11,970 nt of DNA from Patescibacteria group bacterium (GTDB lineage: Bacteria; Patescibacteriota; Gracilibacteria; JAHISY01). Within the stretch, counting starts at the first letter, position 1, and every line of letters starts with the position of its first letter. Below, one piece after another: positions 6,552-11,970 of the stretch. The stretch spans positions 1 to 11,970 of the forward strand of contig JAHISY010000118.1 of assembly GCA_018817365.1 (NCBI GenBank), read 5' to 3'. The translations under genes were made by a program, and so were the position numbers. The notes below the pieces were generated by a model. That model ran no database searches. It saw only the letters and a program-made list of their open reading frames with translations, and was not told the origin of the DNA.

Positions 6552-6639
6552 TAATTCCATAATTTCAAAGTTAAAAAATAAGAAGATATGTTAATTTAAT
6601 TTTTCGATTTGTAAAAGCACATTTTTTACTCAATCTTCT

Positions 6640-6648
6640 TGCTAAAAT
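6640..6648 (+). promoter_or_regulatory. Extended -10 box of priA, leaderless geometry
   Basis: TGCTAAAAT matches the extended -10 pattern TGnTAAAAT with the hexamer at 6643-6648. Exactly 6 nt follow before the GTG start at 6655. No SD or good -35 is seen. Confidence 0.55.
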
Positions 6649-6654
6649 TCTCCG

Positions 6655-8589
6655 GTGCTTTTCGCTTCCCTCGTTTTCGCGCACTCTCCCACACCCTTCA
6701 CTTACTCGAGCGAGCTGCCAAATTTAGAGGTGGGCGATCTCGTCGCCGCGCCGCTGCGCGGAAAAGTTTTGAACGGCATTGTGATCGCGATTTCGGAAAC
6801 CCCGCCGAAATTTTCCGTGAAACCAATCGCGAAAATCGTGCGAAAAAAAGTTTTGGCAGATTTTCAAATCGAGGCAGCGAGATTTATCCGCGAATATTAT
6901 TCTGCCCATGCGGGAAAAGTTTTGAAGCTCTTCATCCCGCAGCGCGTGTGGAAAAATGAACCGCTGAAACGAAAAGCGAAAAAGAGTGAGATTAAAATAA
7001 TCAAACAACCGAAAAAGAAACTCACACCTGATCAAGCTGAGGTTCTAAAAAAAATTCTGGAAACTGAAAGCTGGAAACTGCCAGCTCTTTTGCACGGCAT
7101 CACCGGCAGCGGCAAGACGGAAATTTATCTCCGCGCGATTTTGGAAGTTTTGCAATCAGGAAAACAGGCAATCTTGCTCGTGCCGGAAATCGCGCTCACC
7201 CCGCAGTTGGTCGGCTATTTCGCCGCGTCGATTCCGAAAAATGAAATTGCGGTGCTCCATTCGAATCTTTCGGAGGGCGAGAAATTAAATTCGTGGGAGC
7301 AGATCCATTCGAATGAAGTGAAACTTGTAATCGGTTCGCGGAGCGCGCTTTTCGCGCCGGCGCGAAAATTGGGGATCATCATCCTCGATGAGGAGCATGA
7401 ATGGAATTACAAAAATGATCAAACTCCGCGCTACCACGCGCGAGCGGTAGCTTTCGAACTCGCGAAAATTATCGGAGCCAAATTAATTTTGGGAAGCGCG
7501 ACTCCCTCACTCGAAACTTATTTCGCTGCGCAGAATGGACGGCTAGAATTGCTCGAACTTCCCGAAAGAGTGAATCGATCAAAGCTGCCGGAAGTGCGGA
7601 TTGTGGATTTGCGGAATGAAATGAAGCGCGAAAATTTCTCGCCATTTTCGGAATTGCTGCAAGCCAAAATCCGTGAAAAATTGGAGCGCAAAGAGCAAAT
7701 CATTTTACTGCTGAATAAACGCGGCTTTTCAAGCGCAGTGGTTTGCCGAGATTGCGGTTTTGTTTTGAGCTGTGAAAATTGCAGCCTCCCCCTCACTTTT
7801 CACCGCGCGCTGAATCGGTGCGTCTGCCACGGATGCGGATATTTCGAAATTCCTCCCGCGAGCTGCCCAAATTGCCATTCCGCCACGATCAGGTTCCTCG
7901 GAACAGGTACGCAAAAAATCGAGAGTGAACTGCCGAAACTTTTTCCGGGTGCGAGAATTTTGCGAGCCGATCGCGACACGACAAGTTTACGCGGCAGCCA
8001 TCAAAAAATTTATGAGGAATTTCGCGAAAGACGGGCGGATATTTTGATTGGAACGCAGATCGTCGCGAAGGGACTCGACTTGCCGAATGTTTCGCTCGTT
8101 GGCGTGCTGCTCGCGGACATTGGTCTCCATCTCCCCGACTTCCGCGCCGGCGAGAAGATTTTTTCGCTGCTCACGCAAGTCGCTGGTCGCTGCGGACGGG
8201 GTGAAAAAGTTGGCGAGGTCGTGATTCAAACTTATTCTCCCGAACACCCCGCGCTGCAGAATGCGCGAAATCACGATTACAAAAAGTTTTTTCGCGAAGA
8301 AATTGCGGAACGAAAAAATTCTTTTTGGCCGCCATTTTCGAAAGTGGTGAAATTTATTTTTGTGGATGAGATTGAAAGAAACGCGAAACAAAATGCGGAA
8401 AACTTTGCGCAAAAATTGAAAGAGAGCGGCGAGAAGCAAGTTTGGACAGCTCCCGCGCTAATTGCGAAACTTAACGGAAAATTCCACTTTCATGTGATTT
8501 GGAAAGGCGGCGATCCGCGCAAACTGCTCGCAAAAATCACGCTTCCTGAAAAAGTACGAGTGGATGTCGATCCGGTGAATCTTTGCTGA
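6655..8589 (+). CDS. priA: Primosomal protein N' (replication restart helicase PriA)
   Basis: PriA recognises abandoned forks and reloads the replisome, acting in the same process as RecG. The 644 residues are shorter than E. coli PriA (about 730), mainly in the N-terminal DNA-binding part. Motifs: Walker A GITGSGKT (148-155, Lys154), DEEH (245-248), the zinc region with eight cysteines at 364, 367, 373, 376, 391, 394, 404 and 407 in the spacing CX2CX5CX2CX14CX2CX9CX2C typical of PriA, then GTGTQKIESEL and GTQIVAKGLDLPNVSLVG with QVAGRCGRG (motifs V-VI). The C-terminus RVDVDPVNLC is as expected. The GTG start sits 6 nt after an extended -10 box and leaves a normal PriA N-terminus (FTYSSELPNLEVGDLVAAPL). 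It converges on the lipoprotein gene. Confidence 0.97.
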   Translation: MLFASLVFAHSPTPFTYSSELPNLEVGDLVAAPLRGKVLNGIVIAISETPPKFSVKPIAKIVRKKVLADFQIEAARFIREYYSAHAGKVLKLFIPQRVWKNEPLKRKAKKSEIKIIKQPKKKLTPDQAEVLKKILETESWKLPALLHGITGSGKTEIYLRAILEVLQSGKQAILLVPEIALTPQLVGYFAASIPKNEIAVLHSNLSEGEKLNSWEQIHSNEVKLVIGSRSALFAPARKLGIIILDEEHEWNYKNDQTPRYHARAVAFELAKIIGAKLILGSATPSLETYFAAQNGRLELLELPERVNRSKLPEVRIVDLRNEMKRENFSPFSELLQAKIREKLERKEQIILLLNKRGFSSAVVCRDCGFVLSCENCSLPLTFHRALNRCVCHGCGYFEIPPASCPNCHSATIRFLGTGTQKIESELPKLFPGARILRADRDTTSLRGSHQKIYEEFRERRADILIGTQIVAKGLDLPNVSLVGVLLADIGLHLPDFRAGEKIFSLLTQVAGRCGRGEKVGEVVIQTYSPEHPALQNARNHDYKKFFREEIAERKNSFWPPFSKVVKFIFVDEIERNAKQNAENFAQKLKESGEKQVWTAPALIAKLNGKFHFHVIWKGGDPRKLLAKITLPEKVRVDVDPVNLC

Positions 8590-8643
8590 AAAAACTCTCC
8601 GACTTGTCCTTTCGAATCCCGCGAAGACGGGAGAAGGAGGAAG
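8589..8643 (-). terminator. Hairpin with T tract downstream of the lipoprotein gene
   Basis: The convergent gap after priA holds an interrupted stem: TCCCG (8617-8621) with CGGGA (8628-8632), TCCTT (8607-8611) with AAGGA (8634-8638) and possibly CTT/AAG outside, around a CGAAGA loop. Read on the minus strand it is followed by six T (8594 to 8589), as expected for a terminator of the lipoprotein transcript. No T run follows on the plus strand, so its use for priA is doubtful. Confidence 0.4.
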
Positions 8644-8685
8644 CCGACAGAATGAAGGGTGGGTGGGTGAATTTGAGCCGCAGGA

Positions 8686-9114
8686 TCATTCGACCGGCTC
8701 GAAATTAATCGAGAGAAGCACGGTGGCTGAAAGATTATTTGGTCCGATCGCTGTGATTTCAAAAACATTCTCTCCCGTCGAGAAATCATCTGAATTTGGG
8801 CTGGCAAAATAGCTCCACTCTCCGCTGCCCGCCATATAATTTTGAACCGGCGCGCCATTCACCTTCACGGCTTCTGCAGTCTCGCTCACTTTCCCGGAAA
8901 TCTTCACCGGCGCCTCGCTCACGGTAGCTCCATTCGTAATACCATTCACAGAAATTCCGAAAACCGGCGACCGAGCCAAAACGGCTTCTCCCCCTCCGTG
9001 TCCGTGTGGAGAATGAAAAAGAGCGGAAGGTGTTTCAGCAACTTTTTTCGGCTGAATCTGCTGGCAACCGAGAAGCATGAAAGCAACCGCGAGAAGAATG
9101 GAAAGTTTTTTCAT
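8686..9114 (-). CDS. Small lipoprotein with a bacterial Ig-like domain
   Basis: 142 residues. The N-terminus is a lipoprotein signal: positive KK, a hydrophobic stretch and the lipobox LLGC, which puts the lipidated Cys at residue 17. A short His/Gly-rich linker follows (HSPHGHGGGEA, about 34-44). Residues about 53-140 look like one beta-sandwich Ig-like domain of the glucodextranase-B type seen in surface proteins (SGKVSETAEAVKVNGAPV, then GENVFEITAIG). It is therefore probably anchored on the outer face of the membrane. I chose the ATG at 9114. An upstream in-frame TTG at 9147 falls inside the promoter box and would put 11 odd residues before the signal. A TAAACT box lies 23 nt upstream. 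Binding partner and role are unknown. Confidence 0.8.
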   Translation of the reverse strand: MKKLSILLAVAFMLLGCQQIQPKKVAETPSALFHSPHGHGGGEAVLARSPVFGISVNGITNGATVSEAPVKISGKVSETAEAVKVNGAPVQNYMAGSGEWSYFASPNSDDFSTGENVFEITAIGPNNLSATVLLSINFEPVE

Positions 9115-9137
9115 TTTGAAAAGAATTAACTGCCGAA

Positions 9138-9146
9138 AGTTTAGCA
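9138..9146 (-). promoter_or_regulatory. Extended -10 box of the lipoprotein gene
   Basis: TGCTAAACT on the minus strand has its hexamer at 9143 to 9138. It is 23 nt from the ATG, a short leader rather than a leaderless one. It mirrors the ileS box on the other strand: TTTAGCAA at 9140-9147 and TTGCTAAA at 9159-9166 form an 8-bp inverted repeat. Confidence 0.45.
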
Positions 9147-9159
9147 AAAAGAGAAAGAT

Positions 9160-9168
9160 TGCTAAAAT
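9160..9168 (+). promoter_or_regulatory. Extended -10 box of ileS
   Basis: TGCTAAAAT has its hexamer at 9163-9168, and 20 nt separate it from the ATG at 9189. The predicted leader of about a dozen nucleotides is too short for a T-box, and no SD is visible in it. Confidence 0.5.
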
Positions 9169-9188
9169 CCCTCCACTCGCATTTTTTT

Positions 9189-11970
9189 ATGGCTTTCCCA
9201 AAAATCAATCCGAAGCAACCTTTCCCCTCGCTCGAGGAGGAGGTTTTGGCATTTTGGGAGAAGGAAAAAATTTTTGAAAAAAGCCTCGCACAAGATTCTC
9301 CTGCTGGTGAATTTAAATTTTTTGACGGACCGCCGTTCGCGACGGGACTGCCTCATTACGGACACATTTTGCAAGGCGTGATTAAAGACCTAATTCCAAG
9401 ATATAAAACGATGCGTGGCTACCGCGTCCCGCGGATTTGGGGTTGGGATTGCCATGGGCTGCCGGTTGAGAATTTGATTGAAAAAGATTTGGGATTGAAA
9501 AGCAAGCAAGAAATCGAGGAATTTGGCATCGCGAAATTCAACGAAAAATGTCGCGAGTCGGTTTTGAAGTTTGCCGGCGAATGGCAAAAAACGGTCAAAA
9601 GAATGGGTCGCTGGATCGACATGGAAAATGCTTACAAAACAATGGATCTCGAATTTATGAATTCGGTCTGGTGGGTTTTTGGCGAATTGTGGAAAAAGGG
9701 GCTGATTTACGAAGGACTGAAGCCGATGCATGTCTGCCCCCGCTGCGAGACACCACTTTCGAATTTCGAAGTCGGATTAAATTATCGCGACGTCACCGAC
9801 CTCTCCGCGATGGTGAAATTTGAACTCGAAGACGAGCCGGGAACCTACCTTCTCGCGTGGACGACGACACCTTGGACGCTACCGGGAAATGTGGCGTTGG
9901 CGGTGAATCCGAAAGTGGAATATGTAAAAGTGAAAGCTTTTGGTAAAAAAGCAGATGATGATTTTTATGTAATCCTTTCTAAAGAAAGATATGAAGAAGT
10001 ATTTGAAAAATGCGAAAAAGATCCATTTTATTTCGCTTTCAATCCCTTCATGAAAAAAATAGAGGAAGGTGAATCTACTAGATATGATGAAACCCCAAAA
10101 GTTATCAAAGGAAAAGATTTAATTGGTAAAACTTACAAACCGCTTTTCGATTATTATCCCGATCTAGTTAACGGCGACAGCAAAGACTCCCACGAGGTAA
10201 TTCCGGGAATGTACTTCATCACATTCAACACCGAAAACTCCGCACCAATTTTTGAAAATAAAAAGCTGCGAGATGCTTGCGCCGAAGCTTTTCGCGAAGT
10301 CGCGGAAAAAAATAATTACAAAATTTATGAATTAGCCGTGATGCCGGATCATGTCCATCTCGTGGTGGAAATCGAAGAAGGTGGAGAAAGTTTGCCGAAA
10401 ACTTTGCAACAACTAAAAGGAATCTCAAGTTATAAAATCAAACCACTAATCGAGTTAACCTACCACCTAGGTGGTAGGTTAACGGGCGATGCTAAATCGA
10501 ATGGCAGATCAACGAGTAATGATAAATTGGCGAGCAAGAGTAAAAATGACGATGAATTTACTGTCTCCCTTCTCGAAACAAAATTTCACGAAAAAGACGG
10601 TCGCTCCTTCTCCAAACTCTGGCGCAAAGGCTACGACAAAAAATTCATCTATTCTAAAGATGAGTACGCAAAAATTTCCGATTACATCCGCCAAAATCCA
10701 GTAAAAAAGAAACTGCCTCCGCAAAACTATGCTTGGCTCAAAACTTTCGACGACAGCAATCAGCCCGTTAAATCCCCAAAGCAAAAACCGTCTACCGCCT
10801 TCCGCATCGTCGCCGCCGACTTCGTCACGACCGACGAAGGTACCGGCATCGTCCACATCGCGCCGGCTTTTGGTGAGGACGATTACGAACTCGCTAAAAA
10901 AGAGAATTTGCCGATTATTCAAAATGTTTCGCTCGACGGAAAATTCACCGACGAGGTCGCCGATTTCGCCGGAATGGAGGTGAAACCGAAAGACGACCCG
11001 ACGAAAACCGATCGCAAAATTGTGGAATTTTTGGGCGACAAAATTTTTGCGAGCGAAAATTACCGCCACTCCTACCCATTTTGCTGGCGCTGCGAATCGC
11101 CGCTTTTGAATTACGCGACTTCGAGCTGGTTCGTCGCGGTCGAGAAAATCAAAAAAGATTTGCTCGCGGGAAATGAAAAAATTAATTGGGTTCCGAGCCA
11201 CATCAAAAATGGACGCTTCGGAAAATGGCTTGAAGGCGCGCGCGATTGGGCAATCTCGCGAAACCGATTTTGGGGCGCACCACTGCCGATTTGGCGCTGC
11301 GAAAAATGCGGAAAAATGAAATGTGTCAGCTCGCGCGATGAACTCGAAAAACTCGCAAATGAACCAAGAACCAAGAACCAAGAACCAAGAACTATTATTG
11401 ATGATTTACATAAACATTTTGTCGACAAAATTTCTTGGAAATGCGACTGCGGCGCAAAAACAAAAAGAGTCCCTGAAGTCCTCGATTGCTGGTTTGAATC
11501 CGGCTCGATGCCCTTCGCTTCGCAGTATGCAGTTAGCAGTAATCAGTCAGCAGAAAAAAATAAAAAAACTTCTGCCAACTGCCAACTGAAAACTGAAAAC
11601 TGCACAGCGGATTTCATCGCCGAGGCGCAAGACCAAACGCGCGGCTGGTTTTACACGCTCCATGTTTTGGCAACGGCAATTCAAAATAAACCCGCCTTTT
11701 CGAACTGCGTTTGCAGCGGACTCGTCCTCGCGGAGGACGGTGAGAAAATGTCGAAATCGAAACAAAACTTCCCTCCCCCACAGAAAATTTTTGATAAATA
11801 CGGGGCGGATGCGATGCGACTTTATTTGATGCAATCACAGGTAACACACGCAGAAGATTTGCGCTTCAGTGAGCGCGGCGTGGACGAAACGCTTCGAAGC
11901 GTACTGCTTCCTCTTTGGAATACTTTTTATTTTTTCACGACGTACGCGAACGCCGACGGCTGGCAGCCGA
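9189..11970 (+). CDS. ileS: Isoleucyl-tRNA synthetase with a transposase-like insertion (3' end outside window)
   Basis: Class I synthetase charging tRNA-Ile, of the longer Zn-type/eukaryote-like form. The frame is open for 927 codons and runs off the right edge, so the anticodon-binding C-terminus is not seen. Motifs: HYGH (56-59, the HIGH box), GWDCHGLPVE, CxxC 183/186, the CP1 editing Thr-rich motif WTTTPWTLPGN (224-234), the editing-site block GTGIVHIAPAFGEDDY (551-566), CxxC 632/635 and 704/707, DCWFESGSMPFA (766-777), and KMSKS (853-857). Three stretches are foreign to IleS but in frame: a complete RAYT/HUH domain at about 330-534, a heptad repeat at 725-735 and a second heptad block at 779-805. 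GC drops to about 23% at 9961-10020 against about 55% at 9781-9840, just before the large insert. All active-site motifs seen are intact, so the protein may be functional. Confidence 0.96.
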   Translation, partial: MAFPKINPKQPFPSLEEEVLAFWEKEKIFEKSLAQDSPAGEFKFFDGPPFATGLPHYGHILQGVIKDLIPRYKTMRGYRVPRIWGWDCHGLPVENLIEKDLGLKSKQEIEEFGIAKFNEKCRESVLKFAGEWQKTVKRMGRWIDMENAYKTMDLEFMNSVWWVFGELWKKGLIYEGLKPMHVCPRCETPLSNFEVGLNYRDVTDLSAMVKFELEDEPGTYLLAWTTTPWTLPGNVALAVNPKVEYVKVKAFGKKADDDFYVILSKERYEEVFEKCEKDPFYFAFNPFMKKIEEGESTRYDETPKVIKGKDLIGKTYKPLFDYYPDLVNGDSKDSHEVIPGMYFITFNTENSAPIFENKKLRDACAEAFREVAEKNNYKIYELAVMPDHVHLVVEIEEGGESLPKTLQQLKGISSYKIKPLIELTYHLGGRLTGDAKSNGRSTSNDKLASKSKNDDEFTVSLLETKFHEKDGRSFSKLWRKGYDKKFIYSKDEYAKISDYIRQNPVKKKLPPQNYAWLKTFDDSNQPVKSPKQKPSTAFRIVAADFVTTDEGTGIVHIAPAFGEDDYELAKKENLPIIQNVSLDGKFTDEVADFAGMEVKPKDDPTKTDRKIVEFLGDKIFASENYRHSYPFCWRCESPLLNYATSSWFVAVEKIKKDLLAGNEKINWVPSHIKNGRFGKWLEGARDWAISRNRFWGAPLPIWRCEKCGKMKCVSSRDELEKLANEPRTKNQEPRTIIDDLHKHFVDKISWKCDCGAKTKRVPEVLDCWFESGSMPFASQYAVSSNQSAEKNKKTSANCQLKTENCTADFIAEAQDQTRGWFYTLHVLATAIQNKPAFSNCVCSGLVLAEDGEKMSKSKQNFPPPQKIFDKYGADAMRLYLMQSQVTHAEDLRFSERGVDETLRSVLLPLWNTFYFFTTYANADGWQP
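10176..10790 (+). mobile_element. RAYT/IS200-like (Y1, HUH) transposase domain inserted in frame within ileS
   Basis: IleS similarity stops after GKTYKPLFDYYPD and resumes at TAFRIVAADFVTTDEGTG. The roughly 205 residues between read as a complete REP-associated tyrosine transposase: first strand MYFITFNTENSAPIF (341 on), AVMPDHVHLVVE containing the metal-binding HxH (His388, His390), LQQLKGISSYKIKPLI, LWRKGYDKKFIYSKDEY, and DYIRQNPVKKKLP with the candidate nucleophile Tyr499. Family knowledge: such enzymes cut single-stranded DNA at hairpins such as REP sequences and usually exist as free proteins. Here there is no stop at either junction. Met341 (10209) has a GAGG 11 nt upstream, so an internal start is possible. 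Exact ends are uncertain by about ten codons. It may be a fusion retained as a domain or a recent in-frame insertion. Confidence 0.85.
10454..10483. repeat. Perfect 30-bp palindrome inside the transposase-like insert
   Basis: GTTAACCTACCACCT is followed immediately by its exact reverse complement AGGTGGTAGGTTAAC, with no loop. It is translated as part of LTYHLGGRLT within a low-complexity stretch (residues about 423-456, rich in Ser, Asn, Lys and Asp) between the HUH motif and the catalytic-Tyr motif, where RAYT proteins are normally short. Each strand contains GTAG, the tetranucleotide associated with REP hairpins. It may be a substrate-like palindromic element nested in the transposase. I saw no second copy in the window. 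Confidence 0.95.
11361..11392. repeat. GAACCAA heptanucleotide tandem repeat in ileS
   Basis: Four exact head-to-tail copies of GAACCAA (11361-11388) are followed by GAAC. Because 7 is not a multiple of 3, the reading cycles through three phases and gives EPRTKNQEPRT (residues 725-735). This sits in a loop between ELEKLAN and DDLHKHFVDK, where IleS normally has a short variable segment. Four copies plus the flanking bases keep the frame. Confidence 0.95.
11523..11602. repeat. Inverted pair of CAGTNNN heptad arrays in ileS
   Basis: The left arm (11523-11557) reads CAGTATG, CAGTTAG, CAGTAAT, CAGTCAG, CAGAAAA. The right arm (11568-11602) contains CCAACTG twice and AAAACTG twice, the same CAGTTNN heptad on the other strand. 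The arms can pair as a long imperfect hairpin around an A-rich centre. In frame they encode residues 779-805 (QYAVSSNQSAEKNK onward), replacing the usual variable loop between DCWFESGSMPFA and TADFIAEAQDQTRGW. Confidence 0.85.

Noticed and set aside
8657..8667. G-quadruplex GGGTGGGTGGG
   Set aside because: Only three G3 runs are present. The fourth is a single G, so an intramolecular quadruplex is not supported.
9115..9147. Upstream TTG start for the lipoprotein gene
   Set aside because: It would prepend 11 residues to a perfect lipoprotein signal and the TTG is part of the -10 element.
10176..10790. Intein or group I/II intron in ileS
   Set aside because: There is no Cys/Ser start, no HN-Cys splice end and no LAGLIDADG/HNH motif. 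The frame has no stop and reads as a Y1 transposase, so an intein or standard intron does not fit.
10176..10790. Assembly chimera of ileS and a transposase gene
   Set aside because: Two independent in-frame junctions that each land in the same variable IleS loop, with IleS continuing correctly afterwards, make a random join unlikely. Reads would still be needed to exclude it.
10509..11381. Long minus-strand open frame of 290 codons opposite ileS
   Set aside because: It is antisense to well-conserved IleS and RAYT motifs, has a Phe/Arg-rich composition typical of shadow frames and resembles no family.
1..11970. Alternative genetic code with UGA as Gly or Trp
   Set aside because: UGA is used as a terminator at natural protein ends (recG, aroA, priA, PRC and lipoprotein genes) and does not occur within any recognised gene.

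Overview
This window looks like chromosomal DNA from a small-genome bacterium, most plausibly a Patescibacteria/CPR lineage such as Peregrinibacteria. That placement is an inference with moderate to low confidence. It rests on housekeeping genes packed as single units or pairs on both strands, the near absence of Shine-Dalgarno sites, and promoter-like -10 boxes lying directly against start codons. UGA ends recG, aroA, priA, the PRC-barrel gene and the lipoprotein gene and never occurs inside a recognised frame, so the Gly-UGA code of Gracilibacteria/Absconditabacteria does not apply.

Layout. 1-232: intergenic, with a promoter-like site reading off the left edge and an unexplained hairpin followed by AGGAGG. 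233-835 (+): PurN-like formyltransferase. 866-2971 (-): RecG, convergent with purN across a heptad-patterned inverted repeat. 3064-4347 (+) and 4401-4973 (+): AroA (EPSP synthase) and AroK (shikimate kinase), two shikimate-pathway enzymes. 4970-5815 (-) and 5796-6353 (-): MurB and a two-domain PRC-barrel protein, translationally overlapping. 6399-6551 (-): possible 50-residue protein. 6655-8589 (+): PriA. 8686-9114 (-): small lipoprotein. 9189-11970 (+): isoleucyl-tRNA synthetase, cut by the right edge. The genes cover replication restart and fork repair (RecG, PriA), cell wall (MurB), aromatic amino acids (AroA, AroK), purines (PurN) and translation (IleS). They do not form one pathway.

The most striking feature is in ileS. 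The frame is open and recognisably IleS on both sides, but about 205 codons (10176-10790) in the CP1 editing domain encode a complete IS200/REP-associated (RAYT/Y1) transposase-like HUH domain, with its HxH motif and candidate catalytic Tyr. Inside that insert is a perfect 30-bp palindrome (10454-10483), so the insertion looks nested. Further downstream ileS carries two in-frame heptanucleotide repeat blocks, and recG carries a 21-bp (3x7) repeat array between helicase motifs I and Ia. With the heptad-patterned purN/recG junction, four separate 7-bp-periodic elements occur in 12 kb, three of them inside essential-type genes without breaking the frame.

A second pattern is regulatory. TAAAAT boxes, often preceded by TG or GC, end 6-9 nt before the start codon of purN, recG, aroA, aroK, the PRC gene and priA, and 20-23 nt before ileS and the lipoprotein gene (TAAACT). 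This is the geometry of leaderless or very short-leader transcripts.
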